The notes under the pieces were generated by a model. It was not told the DNA's origin and did not search any database. It worked only from the letters and a program-made list of their open reading frames with translations. Shown here in pieces: positions 1 through 8,393 of a stretch of DNA of 64,000 nucleotides. The position numbers and the translations under genes were made by a program. This stretch comes from Colwellia sp. PAMC 21821 (GTDB lineage: Bacteria > Pseudomonadota > Gammaproteobacteria > Enterobacterales > Alteromonadaceae), in contig NZ_CP014943.1 of assembly GCF_002077175.1 (NCBI RefSeq), forward strand, positions 4,588,001-4,652,000, in the 5' to 3' direction. Numbering within the stretch: the first letter of the stretch is position 1; the number at the start of each line of letters is the position of its first letter.

Positions 1-728
1 TTAGCATCGGCAGGAGACTTGAACTTTTCAATCATGTCCATTGCCGCTTCGTTTGCGCCGCCATGTAGTGGGCCACGTAAAGTACCAATAGCACCTGTAA
101 CACATGAGTACATATCAGATAACGTTGAAGCACAAACACGCGCTGTAAACGTAGAAGCATTAAATTCATGTTCAGCATAGAGAATTAATGAAACATCCAT
201 CACACGTTCATGCTGCGCTGACGGACTTTTACCACTTAATAGACGTAAAAAGTGCCCACCAAGAGAAGCTTCATCTGACGTACAGTCAATTTCTACCCCT
301 TCATGTGAAAACTTATACCAATAACACATGATGGCAGGAAAAGCGGCTAGCAAACGGTTAGCAGCTTTATTTTGCTCGCTAAAATCATTTTCTGGCTCTA
401 AGTTACCTAAAAATGAACAACCTGTGCGCATAACATCCATAGGATGAGCTTCTTTTGGAATAAGCTTAAGCACTTCTTTTAACGCTTGCGGTAAATCACG
501 CATCGCAAATAAATCAGCTTTATATGTCGCTAACGCTTTTGCATTAGGTAGTTCACCATTGAAAAGTAAGTAAGCGACTTCTTCAAAAGTAGCATTTTCA
601 GCTAAATCGGCAACATCGTAACCACAGTAAGTTAAGCCCGAGCCTGATTTTCCTACCGTACATAACGCAGTTTCGCCTGCACTTTGACCACGTAAGCCAG
701 CACCTGATAATTTTTTCTCTGTCATCAT
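1..728 (-). CDS. prpC: 2-methylcitrate synthase, 3' end beyond window
   Basis: Condenses propionyl-CoA with oxaloacetate to 2-methylcitrate, the first committed step of the 2-methylcitrate cycle. Reading the minus strand from the ATG at 728 gives an uninterrupted citrate-synthase-type frame of about 242 residues. It includes the early LCTVGKSGSGLTYCGYD stretch (the glycine/tyrosine-rich start typical of PrpC), the MDVMRTG segment and, near the edge, HGGANEAAMDM with the conserved substrate-binding histidine. A second ATG follows directly at 725. AGAGGAAAGA upstream is a good ribosome site. It lies 80 bp downstream of prpB on the same strand, so it is probably co-transcribed. The C-terminal third, with the last catalytic aspartate, is outside the window. 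It could only be confused with ordinary citrate synthase; the prpB neighbour decides for PrpC. Confidence 0.93.
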   Translation of the reverse strand, partial: MMTEKKLSGAGLRGQSAGETALCTVGKSGSGLTYCGYDVADLAENATFEEVAYLLFNGELPNAKALATYKADLFAMRDLPQALKEVLKLIPKEAHPMDVMRTGCSFLGNLEPENDFSEQNKAANRLLAAFPAIMCYWYKFSHEGVEIDCTSDEASLGGHFLRLLSGKSPSAQHERVMDVSLILYAEHEFNASTFTARVCASTLSDMYSCVTGAIGTLRGPLHGGANEAAMDMIEKFKSPADA

Positions 729-808
729 TCTTTCCTCTTGTCCTTTAACCGTAATGAATTTACCGTTAATGGTTAAAAATTAGTTTCTTATTAATCTAGC
801 TATTTTAT

Positions 809-1699
809 TTACTTGTTTTTACCTTCAGTAAACAAGGCATCAAGTTTTTGTTCGTAATCGTGGTAACCAAGATAATCATACAAATCCATACGTGTTTGCA
901 TATTGTCAATTTCTGCTTTTTGGTCGCCATCAGCAAGTAACGTTTTATAAACCGACTCTGCCGCCTTATTCATCGCTCTAAAAGCTGATAACGGATAAAG
1001 CACCATCGCACATCCCCATTCACCCAACTGGGCTTTATTCCAAAGCTCGGTTTGGCCAAACTCGGTAATATTAGCTAATACTGGTACATCAAGTGCTTCA
1101 GTAAAAGCGCGGTAATGTTCTTCGGTTTTAACTGCCTCAGCAAAAATACCGTCAGCGCCAGCTGCCGCATAAGCTTTTGCTCGTTCTAGTGCCGCTGCTA
1201 AGCCTTCTTGAGCAAATGCATCCGTTCGCGCCATAATAAAAAAGTCTTTATCGGTACGAGCATCAACAGCAGCTTTAATTCGGTCAACCATTTCTTCGGT
1301 CGAAACAATTTCTTTATTTGGACGATGACCACAACGTTTTTGCGCTACTTGATCTTCTATATGGACAGCGGCTGCACCGGCTTTTTCCATATCACGAATG
1401 GTTTTGGCAATATTAAATGCCCCGCCCCAACCGGTATCAATATCAACTAACAAAGGTAAAGAAGATGCACTAGTAATGCGTTGTACATCAGCAATAACAT
1501 CATTTAACGATGTCATGCCTAAATCGGGTAAACCATAAGAAGCATTGGCAACACCGCCACCAGACAAATAAATAGCTTGATGACCTAATTCTTCAGCCAT
1601 CATTGCACAATAGGCATTGATAGTACCGACAACTTGCAGTGGTTTATTATTCACTATAGCTTGGCGAAACTTAGCACCGGGAGATAGTTGTGTAGACAT
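809..1699 (-). CDS. prpB: 2-methylisocitrate lyase
   Basis: Cleaves 2-methylisocitrate to pyruvate and succinate, the last step of the 2-methylcitrate cycle. The protein (about 296 residues) is a full-length isocitrate-lyase/PEP-mutase barrel. Visible features are the DIDTGWGG metal-site segment, HIEDQ, and the lyase signature [10 protein letters not shown] with the catalytic cysteine. I chose the ATG at 1699 (protein [10 protein letters not shown]) over the upstream TTG at 1720 because AAGGA sits 7 bases before it and the family starts near SPG. It lies between the regulator gene and prpC, all leftward, forming a propionate operon. Confidence 0.95.
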   Translation of the reverse strand: MSTQLSPGAKFRQAIVNNKPLQVVGTINAYCAMMAEELGHQAIYLSGGGVANASYGLPDLGMTSLNDVIADVQRITSASSLPLLVDIDTGWGGAFNIAKTIRDMEKAGAAAVHIEDQVAQKRCGHRPNKEIVSTEEMVDRIKAAVDARTDKDFFIMARTDAFAQEGLAAALERAKAYAAAGADGIFAEAVKTEEHYRAFTEALDVPVLANITEFGQTELWNKAQLGEWGCAMVLYPLSAFRAMNKAAESVYKTLLADGDQKAEIDNMQTRMDLYDYLGYHDYEQKLDALFTEGKNK

Positions 1700-1758
1700 T
1701 GCTTTATCCTTCTTAGTCAAGTGTATGTTGTATAAGGTAGCTTAAAATAAGCTTACCG

Positions 1759-2451
1759 CTATTGTTGCTGAGCAATTTTGTTTTCAATATTTTTACGCGA
1801 AGCGGCAATATGACGCCTCATTAGCATTTCGGCTAATTCACCATCACGATCGGCAATCGCTTCAATTATGCGAGAATGTTCATCAAAAGCTTTAGTGGCT
1901 CGGGGACTGTTCATGCCAAACTGGCAACGATACATTCGAACAAGGTGATATAATTGACCACACAATATATTGATCAATTGTTGATTATGGCTGCCCAAAA
2001 TAACTTTATAGTGAAAGTCTAAGTCACCTTCTTCTTGATAATATGAAACACCGTCACGCAATGCCTTAGCACTTGCATGCTGCTTGAGCATAGCCCGCAT
2101 TTCAGTAATTTCATCGTCAGTCATATTTAGCGCCGCTTGGCGGCATGCCATACCTTCGAGTGCTTCACGTACAACATAAATTTCTAATAGCCCAGCGATT
2201 GAGCATTCAACTACCCGAGAACCCACATTGGCTTTTCGTTCAATTAAATGACATTTTTCCAGGCGATTTAGTGCTTCACGTAAAGTAGAACGACTTATTT
2301 GGTAGTTTCTGGCCAATTCTGGCTCGCTAATTTTACTACCCGCTTTAATGGTGCCTTCAACAATAGCATGTAACATTTGCTCAAATACTTTATCTGCAGT
2401 CGTTACTGCGGCTTGTGTTGTAGGATTATCTAACGCCATTATTGTCGACAC
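1759..2451 (-). CDS. prpR: GntR-family (FCD) regulator of the propionate operon
   Basis: About 230 residues. An N-terminal GntR winged helix-turn-helix covers residues ~15-85 (EPELARNYQISRSTLREALNRL), and an all-helical FCD ligand domain follows (VREALEGMACRQAAL, then DLDFHYKVI with the conserved D/H metal-site pattern, and EHSRIIEAI). It is the first gene of the leftward prp operon and probably senses a 2-methylcitrate-cycle intermediate. The first start in frame is GTG at 2451; an ATG at 2439 is an alternative, and neither has a clear Shine-Dalgarno. A TGTCGACA palindrome covers the GTG start, and two more lie upstream, so autoregulation is likely. The prpR symbol is used functionally; this is not the sigma-54 type PrpR of enterics. 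Confidence 0.88.
   Translation of the reverse strand: MSTIMALDNPTTQAAVTTADKVFEQMLHAIVEGTIKAGSKISEPELARNYQISRSTLREALNRLEKCHLIERKANVGSRVVECSIAGLLEIYVVREALEGMACRQAALNMTDDEITEMRAMLKQHASAKALRDGVSYYQEEGDLDFHYKVILGSHNQQLINILCGQLYHLVRMYRCQFGMNSPRATKAFDEHSRIIEAIADRDGELAEMLMRRHIAASRKNIENKIAQQQ
2441..2450. promoter_or_regulatory. Probable regulator operator overlapping its start codon
   Basis: ATTGTCGACA, a copy of the TTGTCGACAA palindrome with one arm imperfect, overlaps the GTG start of the GntR-family gene. Together with the perfect copy at 2514-2525 it suggests autoregulation of the propionate operon. The link to this regulator is inferred from position. Confidence 0.5.
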
Positions 2452-2513
2452 TTTTTAAAAACATTGGGCTAATAATAGCTATATATTTTAATTAGTCAAT
2501 GCCAAAACATAAA

Positions 2514-2525
2514 ATTGTCGACAAT
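2514..2525. promoter_or_regulatory. Perfect palindromic operator of the propionate operon
   Basis: ATTGTCGACAAT is a perfect 12-bp palindrome 63 bp upstream of the regulator start. From memory, this matches the motif reported by comparative genomics for the GntR-type propionate regulator of Alteromonadales and relatives. It is the best of three TGTCGACA-cored sites within 250 bp. Confidence 0.65.
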
Positions 2526-2682
2526 AATTATTTTTTATTCAGGGGGAATTTATAGTAATACAGTCGTAAGATGTGGAGTAATCGCCCATAAAAGTCACTG
2601 TATGAGCGCCTATTAAAGGTAAATATTGAAAACCATGATAGTATTTTGCAAGCGCCAGCTTGGCAGAAGTGAAGCGAGATAA

Positions 2683-2694
2683 CTGTCGACAATT
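2683..2694. promoter_or_regulatory. Third copy of the propionate operator
   Basis: CTGTCGACAATT shares the TGTCGACAAT core and lies just 8 bp beyond the 3' end of the neighbouring membrane-protein gene, about 232 bp upstream of the regulator start. It may form a distal operator (looping) or mark the upstream edge of the promoter region. Confidence 0.45.
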
Positions 2695-2701
2695 TTGTTG
2701 T

Positions 2702-3931
2702 TTAGCCAAAAAACCAATAACATACTCCGATAGCTGCTGTTATACCGGCAACATCAGCAATCAAACCACAGGCCAAAGCATGGCGACTATAGCGAATACC
2801 CACTGAGCCAAAATAGACAGCTAAAACATAGAATGTTGTTTCAGTTGAACCTTGAACAATGGAAGCTAAACGACCGGCAAATGAGTCAGCACCATGTGTA
2901 TTCATGGTTTCTATCATCATCGCTCGTGCGCCAGAGCCACTTAAAGGCTTCATAAAAGCGGTAGGTAAAGCATCTACAAAGCGAGTATCACCATTAAAAA
3001 ATAAAACTAGCTGTCTAATACCATCAACCAAAATATCTAATGCACCACTGGCTCTAAATACGCCAATAGCACACAGCATAGCTAACAAGTACGGAATAAG
3101 CTTAATACTGGTTTCAAAGCCCTGTTTCGCCCCTTCAATAAAGCTGTCATAAACATTGACCTGACGTTTTAAAGCAAAGAAGATGAAGCTGATCAGGGTA
3201 GTAAATATTAACAAATTCCCCATTAATGATGACTGTTGCGCTAATAACTCGGCGCTTAAGGTACTAAAATAAACCGCAATACCGCCAATAAGAGCAATAC
3301 CGGCGGCTAAATATATAAAAATAACCTGCTGATATAGTTTTATTTTTTGTACAAACGCAACGACAAACAAGCCGACCAAGGTTGAGGCAAATGTTGCCAG
3401 TAAAATAGGGATAAATACATCGGTAGGATTTATCGCCCCTTGTTGGGCACGATACACAAATACTGTCACTGGAAATAAAGTAACCGAGGAAGTATTCAAA
3501 ACTAAAAATAGAATTTGTGCGTTAGAGGCGGTTTCTTTTTTTGGATTCAGTAATTGTAAATCTTGCATAGCTTTTAAGCCGAGTGGAGTAGCAGCGTTAT
3601 CTAAACCTAAAAAATTAGCCGACAAGTTCATCGTCATAGAGCCAATTGCTGGATGCCCTTTGGGTACCTCTGGCATAAGACGAGTAAAAAGCGGTGAAAT
3701 AAGTTGTGCAAGTTTATCGATAATCCCAGCATGTTCGGCAATTTTCATCATACCTAACCAAAAGCTTAAAATGCCGATCAGGCCAATAGCAATTTCTACC
3801 GTTACTCTCGACATATCGAAAATAGCGTTTACAATTTCTTCAAAAATTAAAATTTGATCGAATACTAGCCATTGAATCATGGCAGAAATAAATGCGACGA
3901 AAAAGAATCCGCTCCAAATACGATTTAACAA
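2702..3931 (-). CDS. SpmA/SpmB-like nucleoside-recognition (Gate) membrane protein
   Basis: A 409-residue inner-membrane protein with about ten hydrophobic segments. Two Gate domains are visible: an SpmA-like N-terminal half (GMMKIAEHAGIIDKLA, then MNLSANFLGLDNAATPLG) and an SpmB-like C-terminal half (PLSGSGARAMMIE, and QGSTETTFYVLAVYFGSVG). This is the fused form common in proteobacteria; in Bacillus the two halves are separate spore-maturation proteins. The transported or sensed molecule is not known. The start is TTG at 3931, chosen because the MLNRIWSGFF start is typical and no in-frame ATG precedes the first membrane segment. It is probably its own transcription unit ending at the propionate promoter region. 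Confidence 0.85.
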   Translation of the reverse strand: MLNRIWSGFFFVAFISAMIQWLVFDQILIFEEIVNAIFDMSRVTVEIAIGLIGILSFWLGMMKIAEHAGIIDKLAQLISPLFTRLMPEVPKGHPAIGSMTMNLSANFLGLDNAATPLGLKAMQDLQLLNPKKETASNAQILFLVLNTSSVTLFPVTVFVYRAQQGAINPTDVFIPILLATFASTLVGLFVVAFVQKIKLYQQVIFIYLAAGIALIGGIAVYFSTLSAELLAQQSSLMGNLLIFTTLISFIFFALKRQVNVYDSFIEGAKQGFETSIKLIPYLLAMLCAIGVFRASGALDILVDGIRQLVLFFNGDTRFVDALPTAFMKPLSGSGARAMMIETMNTHGADSFAGRLASIVQGSTETTFYVLAVYFGSVGIRYSRHALACGLIADVAGITAAIGVCYWFFG

Positions 3932-4353
3932 ATCCAGCTCTTTTAATTTTTATTATTGGAAGAAAATATCATGACATAAAAAGTGATGATTACCTAGTAA
4001 TTCAACCAGTAATCAGCCGTGTGTATACGCTCTACAACCAAAAAATCCGTTTAATAAATAAATAACAAAAAACCAATAAATAAGATTAAAATCAATAGAA
4101 TAACTATTTATAAAATAATTTTGCATTTATAATATCTTCCACTACACTTAACCTTGTCAACCAGTTACTCGCTTCCGTCTTAGATAGAGTGCAGATTTCC
4201 CTCTTAGATAGAGTATAGATAGTTATAACATGAGATTTTATTGTTAATTTGTATGTGGATTTTAAGGCTTTGAAGATAGTTTTATTAGTAATGAATTCGC
4301 TTACTTTCATGGTTTATTAGCGTAGGTTCAACGTAATTGAGCCATCCCCCTGA
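3932..4353. other. Intergenic region, AT-rich
   Basis: 422 bp between the SpmAB-like gene and the tatD end. It contains two near-copies of CTTAGATAGAGT (about 4176 and 4203) and one weak minus-strand ORF (4104-4310, 68 codons) that I do not accept as a gene. No promoter or RNA could be assigned. Confidence 0.4.
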
Positions 4354-4387
4354 GCCCAAAACTAGCAGTAGTTTTGGGCATTTTTTT
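4354..4387 (+). terminator. Rho-independent terminator-like hairpin
   Basis: Perfect 11-bp stem GCCCAAAACTA (4354-4364) / TAGTTTTGGGC (4369-4379), 4-base loop, then A and seven T on the plus strand. It sits just past the minus-strand tatD stop, where it could also stop or protect that transcript, although the T-run favours the plus strand. Confidence 0.7.
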
Positions 4388-4392
4388 ATCGA

Positions 4393-5178
4393 CTAAAGCG
4401 AAACGGGTGCTGTTTGAGGGAACAAGCGATGAAAGTTTTCACTTGATTGCTTGGCAATTTCAGCAACAGAAGTACCACGAATACTCGCAAGATGCTTCGC
4501 AACTTCTACTACATAAGCAGGCTGATTTTGTTTACCACGATGTGGCACCGGCGCTAAATAAGGTGCATCAGTTTCAATTAAAAATCGATCAGCGGGGACC
4601 TTTTTTGCGACTTCTCTAAGCGCTGCGGCATTTTTAAAAGTGACAATGCCGGAAAAGGAAATATAAAAACCCATAGCTATCGCTTGCTCAGCCATTTCCC
4701 AACTCTCGGTAAAACAATGTAATATTCCACCCACATTTTCTGCCTGCTCAGCTCTTAAAATAGCTAAGGTGTCTTCTTGCGCATCACGCGTATGGATGAT
4801 CAAAGGCTTATTCAACTGATTGGCAACACGTATATGCTTTCGAAAAGAATCTAGCTGAACGGGCTTTGTTTCTGGCGCATAAAAGTAATCAAGGCCGGTT
4901 TCACCAATAGCGATAACCCGTGGGTGTGTTGCTAAACCCTTGAGTTGCTCAGGATCTATTTCATCATCTTGATTCAACGGATGCGCACCACAGGTTATCC
5001 AAACATTGTCATATTTAGCGGTTTGCTCGGCCATGGCTGGAAAGTCTTGTAAAGTAACGCTAACACACAATAACGTATCCACTTTTTCAGCAAGTGCGGC
5101 ATCAATTACATTATCTAAATTATGGTCAAATTCTTCAAGTTTAAGTCGGTCTAAATGGCAATGCGAATCTATAAACAC
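4393..5178 (-). CDS. ycfH: TatD-family metal-dependent DNase (YcfH-like)
   Basis: A 261-residue TIM-barrel metallohydrolase of the TatD family. Metal ligands are seen in order: SHCHLD near the N-terminus (HxH), GETGLDYF (Glu), IIHTRDA (His), LHCFTE (His) and IETDAPYLAP (Asp). Members are 3'-5' exonucleases or deoxyribonucleases acting in the cytoplasm. Its place after holB and a PilZ gene matches the conserved tmk-holB-(pilZ)-ycfH order of gammaproteobacteria, which favours YcfH over TatD itself. Length is normal. The start at 5178 is the usual MFIDSHCH. Confidence 0.92.
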   Translation of the reverse strand: MFIDSHCHLDRLKLEEFDHNLDNVIDAALAEKVDTLLCVSVTLQDFPAMAEQTAKYDNVWITCGAHPLNQDDEIDPEQLKGLATHPRVIAIGETGLDYFYAPETKPVQLDSFRKHIRVANQLNKPLIIHTRDAQEDTLAILRAEQAENVGGILHCFTESWEMAEQAIAMGFYISFSGIVTFKNAAALREVAKKVPADRFLIETDAPYLAPVPHRGKQNQPAYVVEVAKHLASIRGTSVAEIAKQSSENFHRLFPQTAPVSL

Positions 5179-5323
5179 TGGGTTACTCCGTGCGAATGTG
5201 CTTTAAATTAATATGGGAAGAATGATGTAGGTGTCTACTGTTCAACAAGAAAAATCAGCAGTATACCTGCTAATTTTCTCACATACTAAATAGTGCTTGT
5301 TAAGTTCAGCGACACCGTTTTAT

Positions 5324-5656
5324 TTACATTGATAAAGTGGGCTCAGAAGAATTTAATAGCCGCCCTATTGATTTATCAATTTGATTACGAATATTGTCAG
5401 GGTCTTCTACAAAGCTGACACCTATACCCGCTGGCGTACCATTTTGCGCACCAATAGGTGTGATCCAAGAAACTTTGCCTACGATTTTAGACGGCTCTAA
5501 TGAGTCAGGTAAACTCACGTTTAATATCACATCGGCGGCTAATTCAAAGTGCTCAGTTGTGCGAACAAATAAGCCCCCATTTTTCATAAATGGCATATAT
5601 GACTGATATAAATCGCGATCTGAAATAAATTCAAGTGTAATGTGTTCCAAAATCAT
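5324..5656 (-). CDS. PilZ-domain protein (putative c-di-GMP binder)
   Basis: A 110-residue PilZ-type protein, as found beside holB in many gammaproteobacteria, where relatives such as Pseudomonas PilZ act in type IV pilus function. The central LFVRTTEHFELAADVILNVSLP and VGKVSWITP, then GIGVSFVEDPDN, fit the beta-barrel. An N-terminal RxxxR c-di-GMP motif is not evident, so it may belong to the non-binding PilZ class. Its ATG overlaps the holB stop by 4 bases (ATGA), implying translational coupling. Confidence 0.85.
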   Translation of the reverse strand: MILEHITLEFISDRDLYQSYMPFMKNGGLFVRTTEHFELAADVILNVSLPDSLEPSKIVGKVSWITPIGAQNGTPAGIGVSFVEDPDNIRNQIDKSIGRLLNSSEPTLSM

Positions 5657-6672
5657 TCCTCTACTGTTTGCGCGTTATCTTGTAAAACAACACTAATATC
5701 TGCGAGTAGTTTTTCACTTAAAAACTGTCGATTAACTTGCACTAAGGTCTTTAACTGACCATTGGCAACTTGTACTAAATTATATACTTGCCATAACTGC
5801 TGTTTATTAATGACATTCTCTGGCTCATTAATGCTTCCCGCAGTAGGCCATCCCCACTGTTGGCGCATTAAGTTGACGAGAATCTTCTCTAGCCATCGAA
5901 AACCATCATGATGATCAACCAATATTGCAAGTATATCTGCGCGATGTTGATGAGCAAATAAATAAGCTTTGACCTTATCACGAAACGTTACAAATGCAAC
6001 GCCGGTAGCTTCATCTGATAATTCACTCAGGTGACTAAGATTTACAAAAGCATCATCGCCGTGCTGACCATATTCAGCTAAAAGTGCTTTACCAACAGGT
6101 GGACGTATTTCAAATTCATGGCAACGACTAATAATAGTCGGTAGCAGTAAATCACTACTATGCGTTGTTAGAACAATAAAACTATCCGCCGTTGGCTCTT
6201 CTAAGGTTTTTAATAAAGCATTAGCCGCTGATATTGTCATGGTATCGGCATGGTTAACCAACGCTGTTTTTACTAACCCAATATGCGCCGTCTTCTCAAA
6301 AAAGTGACTGAGATTGCGAATCAACTCGACACCTATGGTCTTTTTATCTGAAACAATAGTGAGGTGATCAGGATAACTATCTTTCGCATATAACTTACAG
6401 GTTTTGCAAATACCACAAGGTTGAAGAATCAACGGTGTTGCGGCACTTTCATTTTCAGTTGCCTGGCTGGCATTATTAGGATTTCTGTCTTGTTTTACAC
6501 CATGTTTTAACGCTTGTTCCAAGTCATGGCATAACAGCACTTTAATAAGCCACTGTGCAATATCTTGCTGCCCTGCACCATCAACACCCGAAATAAGTAA
6601 GGCATGAGGGAGTTTTTTTTCGCGTATTTGCCGCGATAATTGTTGTTGAAGAGCAAGTAACCAAGTTTTCAT
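5653..6672 (-). CDS. holB: DNA polymerase III subunit delta prime
   Basis: Clamp-loader delta' subunit of the replicase, 339 residues. Seen are an N-terminal AAA+ fold with a degenerate nucleotide site (ISGVDGAGQQDIA), the zinc module PCGICKTCKLYAKDSYPDH, the NALLKTLEEP helix and the SRC element (IISRCHEFEI). An extra stretch of about 25 polar residues precedes the zinc module. It starts with MKTWLLALQQQL. It overlaps the PilZ gene downstream, but 561 bp with a MITE-like element separate it from tmk, its usual partner upstream. Confidence 0.92.
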   Translation of the reverse strand: MKTWLLALQQQLSRQIREKKLPHALLISGVDGAGQQDIAQWLIKVLLCHDLEQALKHGVKQDRNPNNASQATENESAATPLILQPCGICKTCKLYAKDSYPDHLTIVSDKKTIGVELIRNLSHFFEKTAHIGLVKTALVNHADTMTISAANALLKTLEEPTADSFIVLTTHSSDLLLPTIISRCHEFEIRPPVGKALLAEYGQHGDDAFVNLSHLSELSDEATGVAFVTFRDKVKAYLFAHQHRADILAILVDHHDGFRWLEKILVNLMRQQWGWPTAGSINEPENVINKQQLWQVYNLVQVANGQLKTLVQVNRQFLSEKLLADISVVLQDNAQTVEE

Positions 6673-6772
6673 CTAATCGCCTTTGTTGGCATAAATAACA
6701 GCGTCGTGTGCTTTATTATTTTCATTTTATTGCACCGGCTATATTGAATAGCATTTATTATATCGTGTCTTA

Positions 6773-7028
6773 TACCAAATGTAATAAGTTATTGACCAAT
6801 TTTAAGCGAGGATAAATTGTTCAAGAACACATGTTTATTGTTCCAGACTAAACATAAGTACCTGCATCCCTGCAGGCAAGGCGTTTGATTGATTAGGGCA
6901 TGGATGCCCGTAAGTAGAACAATGCAGGAGCAATTGTCGAGTAATAGCGGGCGTGTGTGATTGAAAACAACGCAGTTATTGACGATTTAAACCGCCTTAA
7001 AATGATCGATTATTTATTTCAATTGGTA
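6773..7028. mobile_element. MITE-like element between tmk and holB
   Basis: The 256-bp non-coding element is bounded by imperfect ~36-bp terminal inverted repeats. The left end begins TACCAAATGTAATAA and the right end, reverse complemented, TACCAATTGAAATAA; the similarity runs on through a shared TTTTAAG. Inside are smaller hairpins around CCTGCATCCCTGCAGG. There is no ORF. Such elements need a transposase in trans. A clear target duplication was not seen beyond a possible 2-3 bp TA-rich one. Confidence 0.65.
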
Positions 7029-7166
7029 TTACTGTCGCTTTCACTAAACCAGTGAAATTGCTATTTTAAACGGCGTAACGGCAATTAATATCAAACTAAA
7101 TATTAGCCATCTACAAAAATATAATTGTCAGCGTAGTCATGAAAATAAACGCTTAACAGAGCATAA

Positions 7167-7199
7167 TTAGCGCTTAATTAGCGCTTAATTAGCGCTTAA
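7167..7199. repeat. Three tandem copies of an 11-bp repeat
   Basis: TTAGCGCTTAA occurs three times without gaps, just downstream of the tmk stop. Each copy is itself nearly palindromic around AGCGCT. It could form alternative hairpins in the tmk 3' region; its function is unknown. Confidence 0.8.
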
Positions 7200-7233
7200 G
7201 CATTCGATATTAAAAATAAAATGTGAGTAACAA

Positions 7234-7869
7234 TTAACTTTGTTTAATAATTAAAGCGTCAATAACCTTAATTACATCGCTCAACACTGCATCTTTAGAT
7301 TGTGATGCATCAATAATAACAAAACGCTCAGGCTGAGCTTTTGCCTGCGTTAAATAGCCATTTCTAGCCTTAATAAGAAAGTCTAATTTTTCATCTTCTA
7401 AGCGGTCTAGCCCTTCGCCGCGACTCTTTACTCTTTTTAAGCCTTCAATAGGATCTAAATCTAAAATAATATTCATATCAGGTTGAAAACCGGCTAATGC
7501 TAAATCGTTAATTTTCATAATGCTGGCGAGGTCAATGCCTCTAGCATAATGTTGAAAACTAAACGTTGCCGCGTCAAATCTATCTGAAATTACTATTTTT
7601 CCTGCTTGTAATGCGGGTTTTATTTTTTCTTGAATATGTTGTGAACGTCCAGCGCCAAATAACATTAACTCTGTCATATCACACATTTCTGGTGTTGAGG
7701 GATCAAGAATAATATGCCTGATTTTTTCACCAATTCTTGTACCACCTGGCTCTCTTGTTAAAACAACATCTAAACCTTTTGATGAGATATATTTTTCTAC
7801 TTCATTAATAACCGTTGTTTTCCCAGCACCATTACTGCCATCAAAAACAACCATAAAACCTTTGTTCAT
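7234..7869 (-). CDS. tmk: Thymidylate kinase
   Basis: Phosphorylates dTMP to dTDP with ATP in the cytoplasm. The protein of ~211 residues has the P-loop FDGSNGAGKTT, the TREPGGT motif, DRF (substrate-site Asp-Arg), and the LID/C-terminal SRGEGLDRLEDEKLDF. I prefer the ATG at 7869 (MNKGFMVVF), preceded by GAGA, to the TTG at 7881. The sequence departs from the usual gammaproteobacterial form (FIEGLEGAGKSTA P-loop; DRHDLS-like loop), so it may be a divergent or replaced copy. In relatives tmk lies directly after mltG; here the bacteriophytochrome module separates them, so it needs its own promoter in 7870-8393. Confidence 0.88.
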   Translation of the reverse strand: MNKGFMVVFDGSNGAGKTTVINEVEKYISSKGLDVVLTREPGGTRIGEKIRHIILDPSTPEMCDMTELMLFGAGRSQHIQEKIKPALQAGKIVISDRFDAATFSFQHYARGIDLASIMKINDLALAGFQPDMNIILDLDPIEGLKRVKSRGEGLDRLEDEKLDFLIKARNGYLTQAKAQPERFVIIDASQSKDAVLSDVIKVIDALIIKQS

Positions 7870-8393
7870 ACAATTTCTCAATTTCTCATTACTAAAGTAA
7901 AGCTTACAGTAGTTACAAATTTATTAAAATATTTTGAAGACTTATCCGCAGATTCTTCTGAAAATAAACATATTGTGTAATGTTTTCTTAAAACACGAAT
8001 ACACTTAAGTAACAAACTATTATATTTGGATTATTAAATTTTATCAGATAATTTAGTGACTATACCTAAATGAATTGCCTCACTGGTGTCGATAGCTCTC
8101 CAACAAAGCCAGTAAATACAAATCAATTAACTTGAATCGATTAACTTGAGTCAATAACGTTAGGCGTAGCATTTAATTTTTTTCATACTTTAAAATAGCT
8201 ATAAACACGACAATAAAATGCGCGCCAGCCTCTCTATTCTCACTTGTAATCAGTAGCTTATCAATATTATCCCAACTACTCCCATTAACAAACTCGTTAT
8301 TTTTAAATGATAGAAATAGCAACTTTAGCTGTTTACTAATTAACTGAAATCAATATAATAAAATTATGGTTATTAAAAATAAGTAACTTCTAA
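7870..8393. other. Divergent intergenic region tmk / bacteriophytochrome
   Basis: 524 AT-rich bases that must hold promoters for leftward tmk and rightward bphP. A direct repeat of ATTAACTTGA occurs near 8127-8150. No clear consensus promoter or operator was recognised by eye. Confidence 0.4.

Noticed and set aside
4104..4310. 68-codon minus-strand ORF in the SpmAB-tatD gap
   Set aside because: No ribosome site or family, low-complexity composition, and it spans the CTTAGATAGAGT direct repeat; probably chance in AT-rich DNA.
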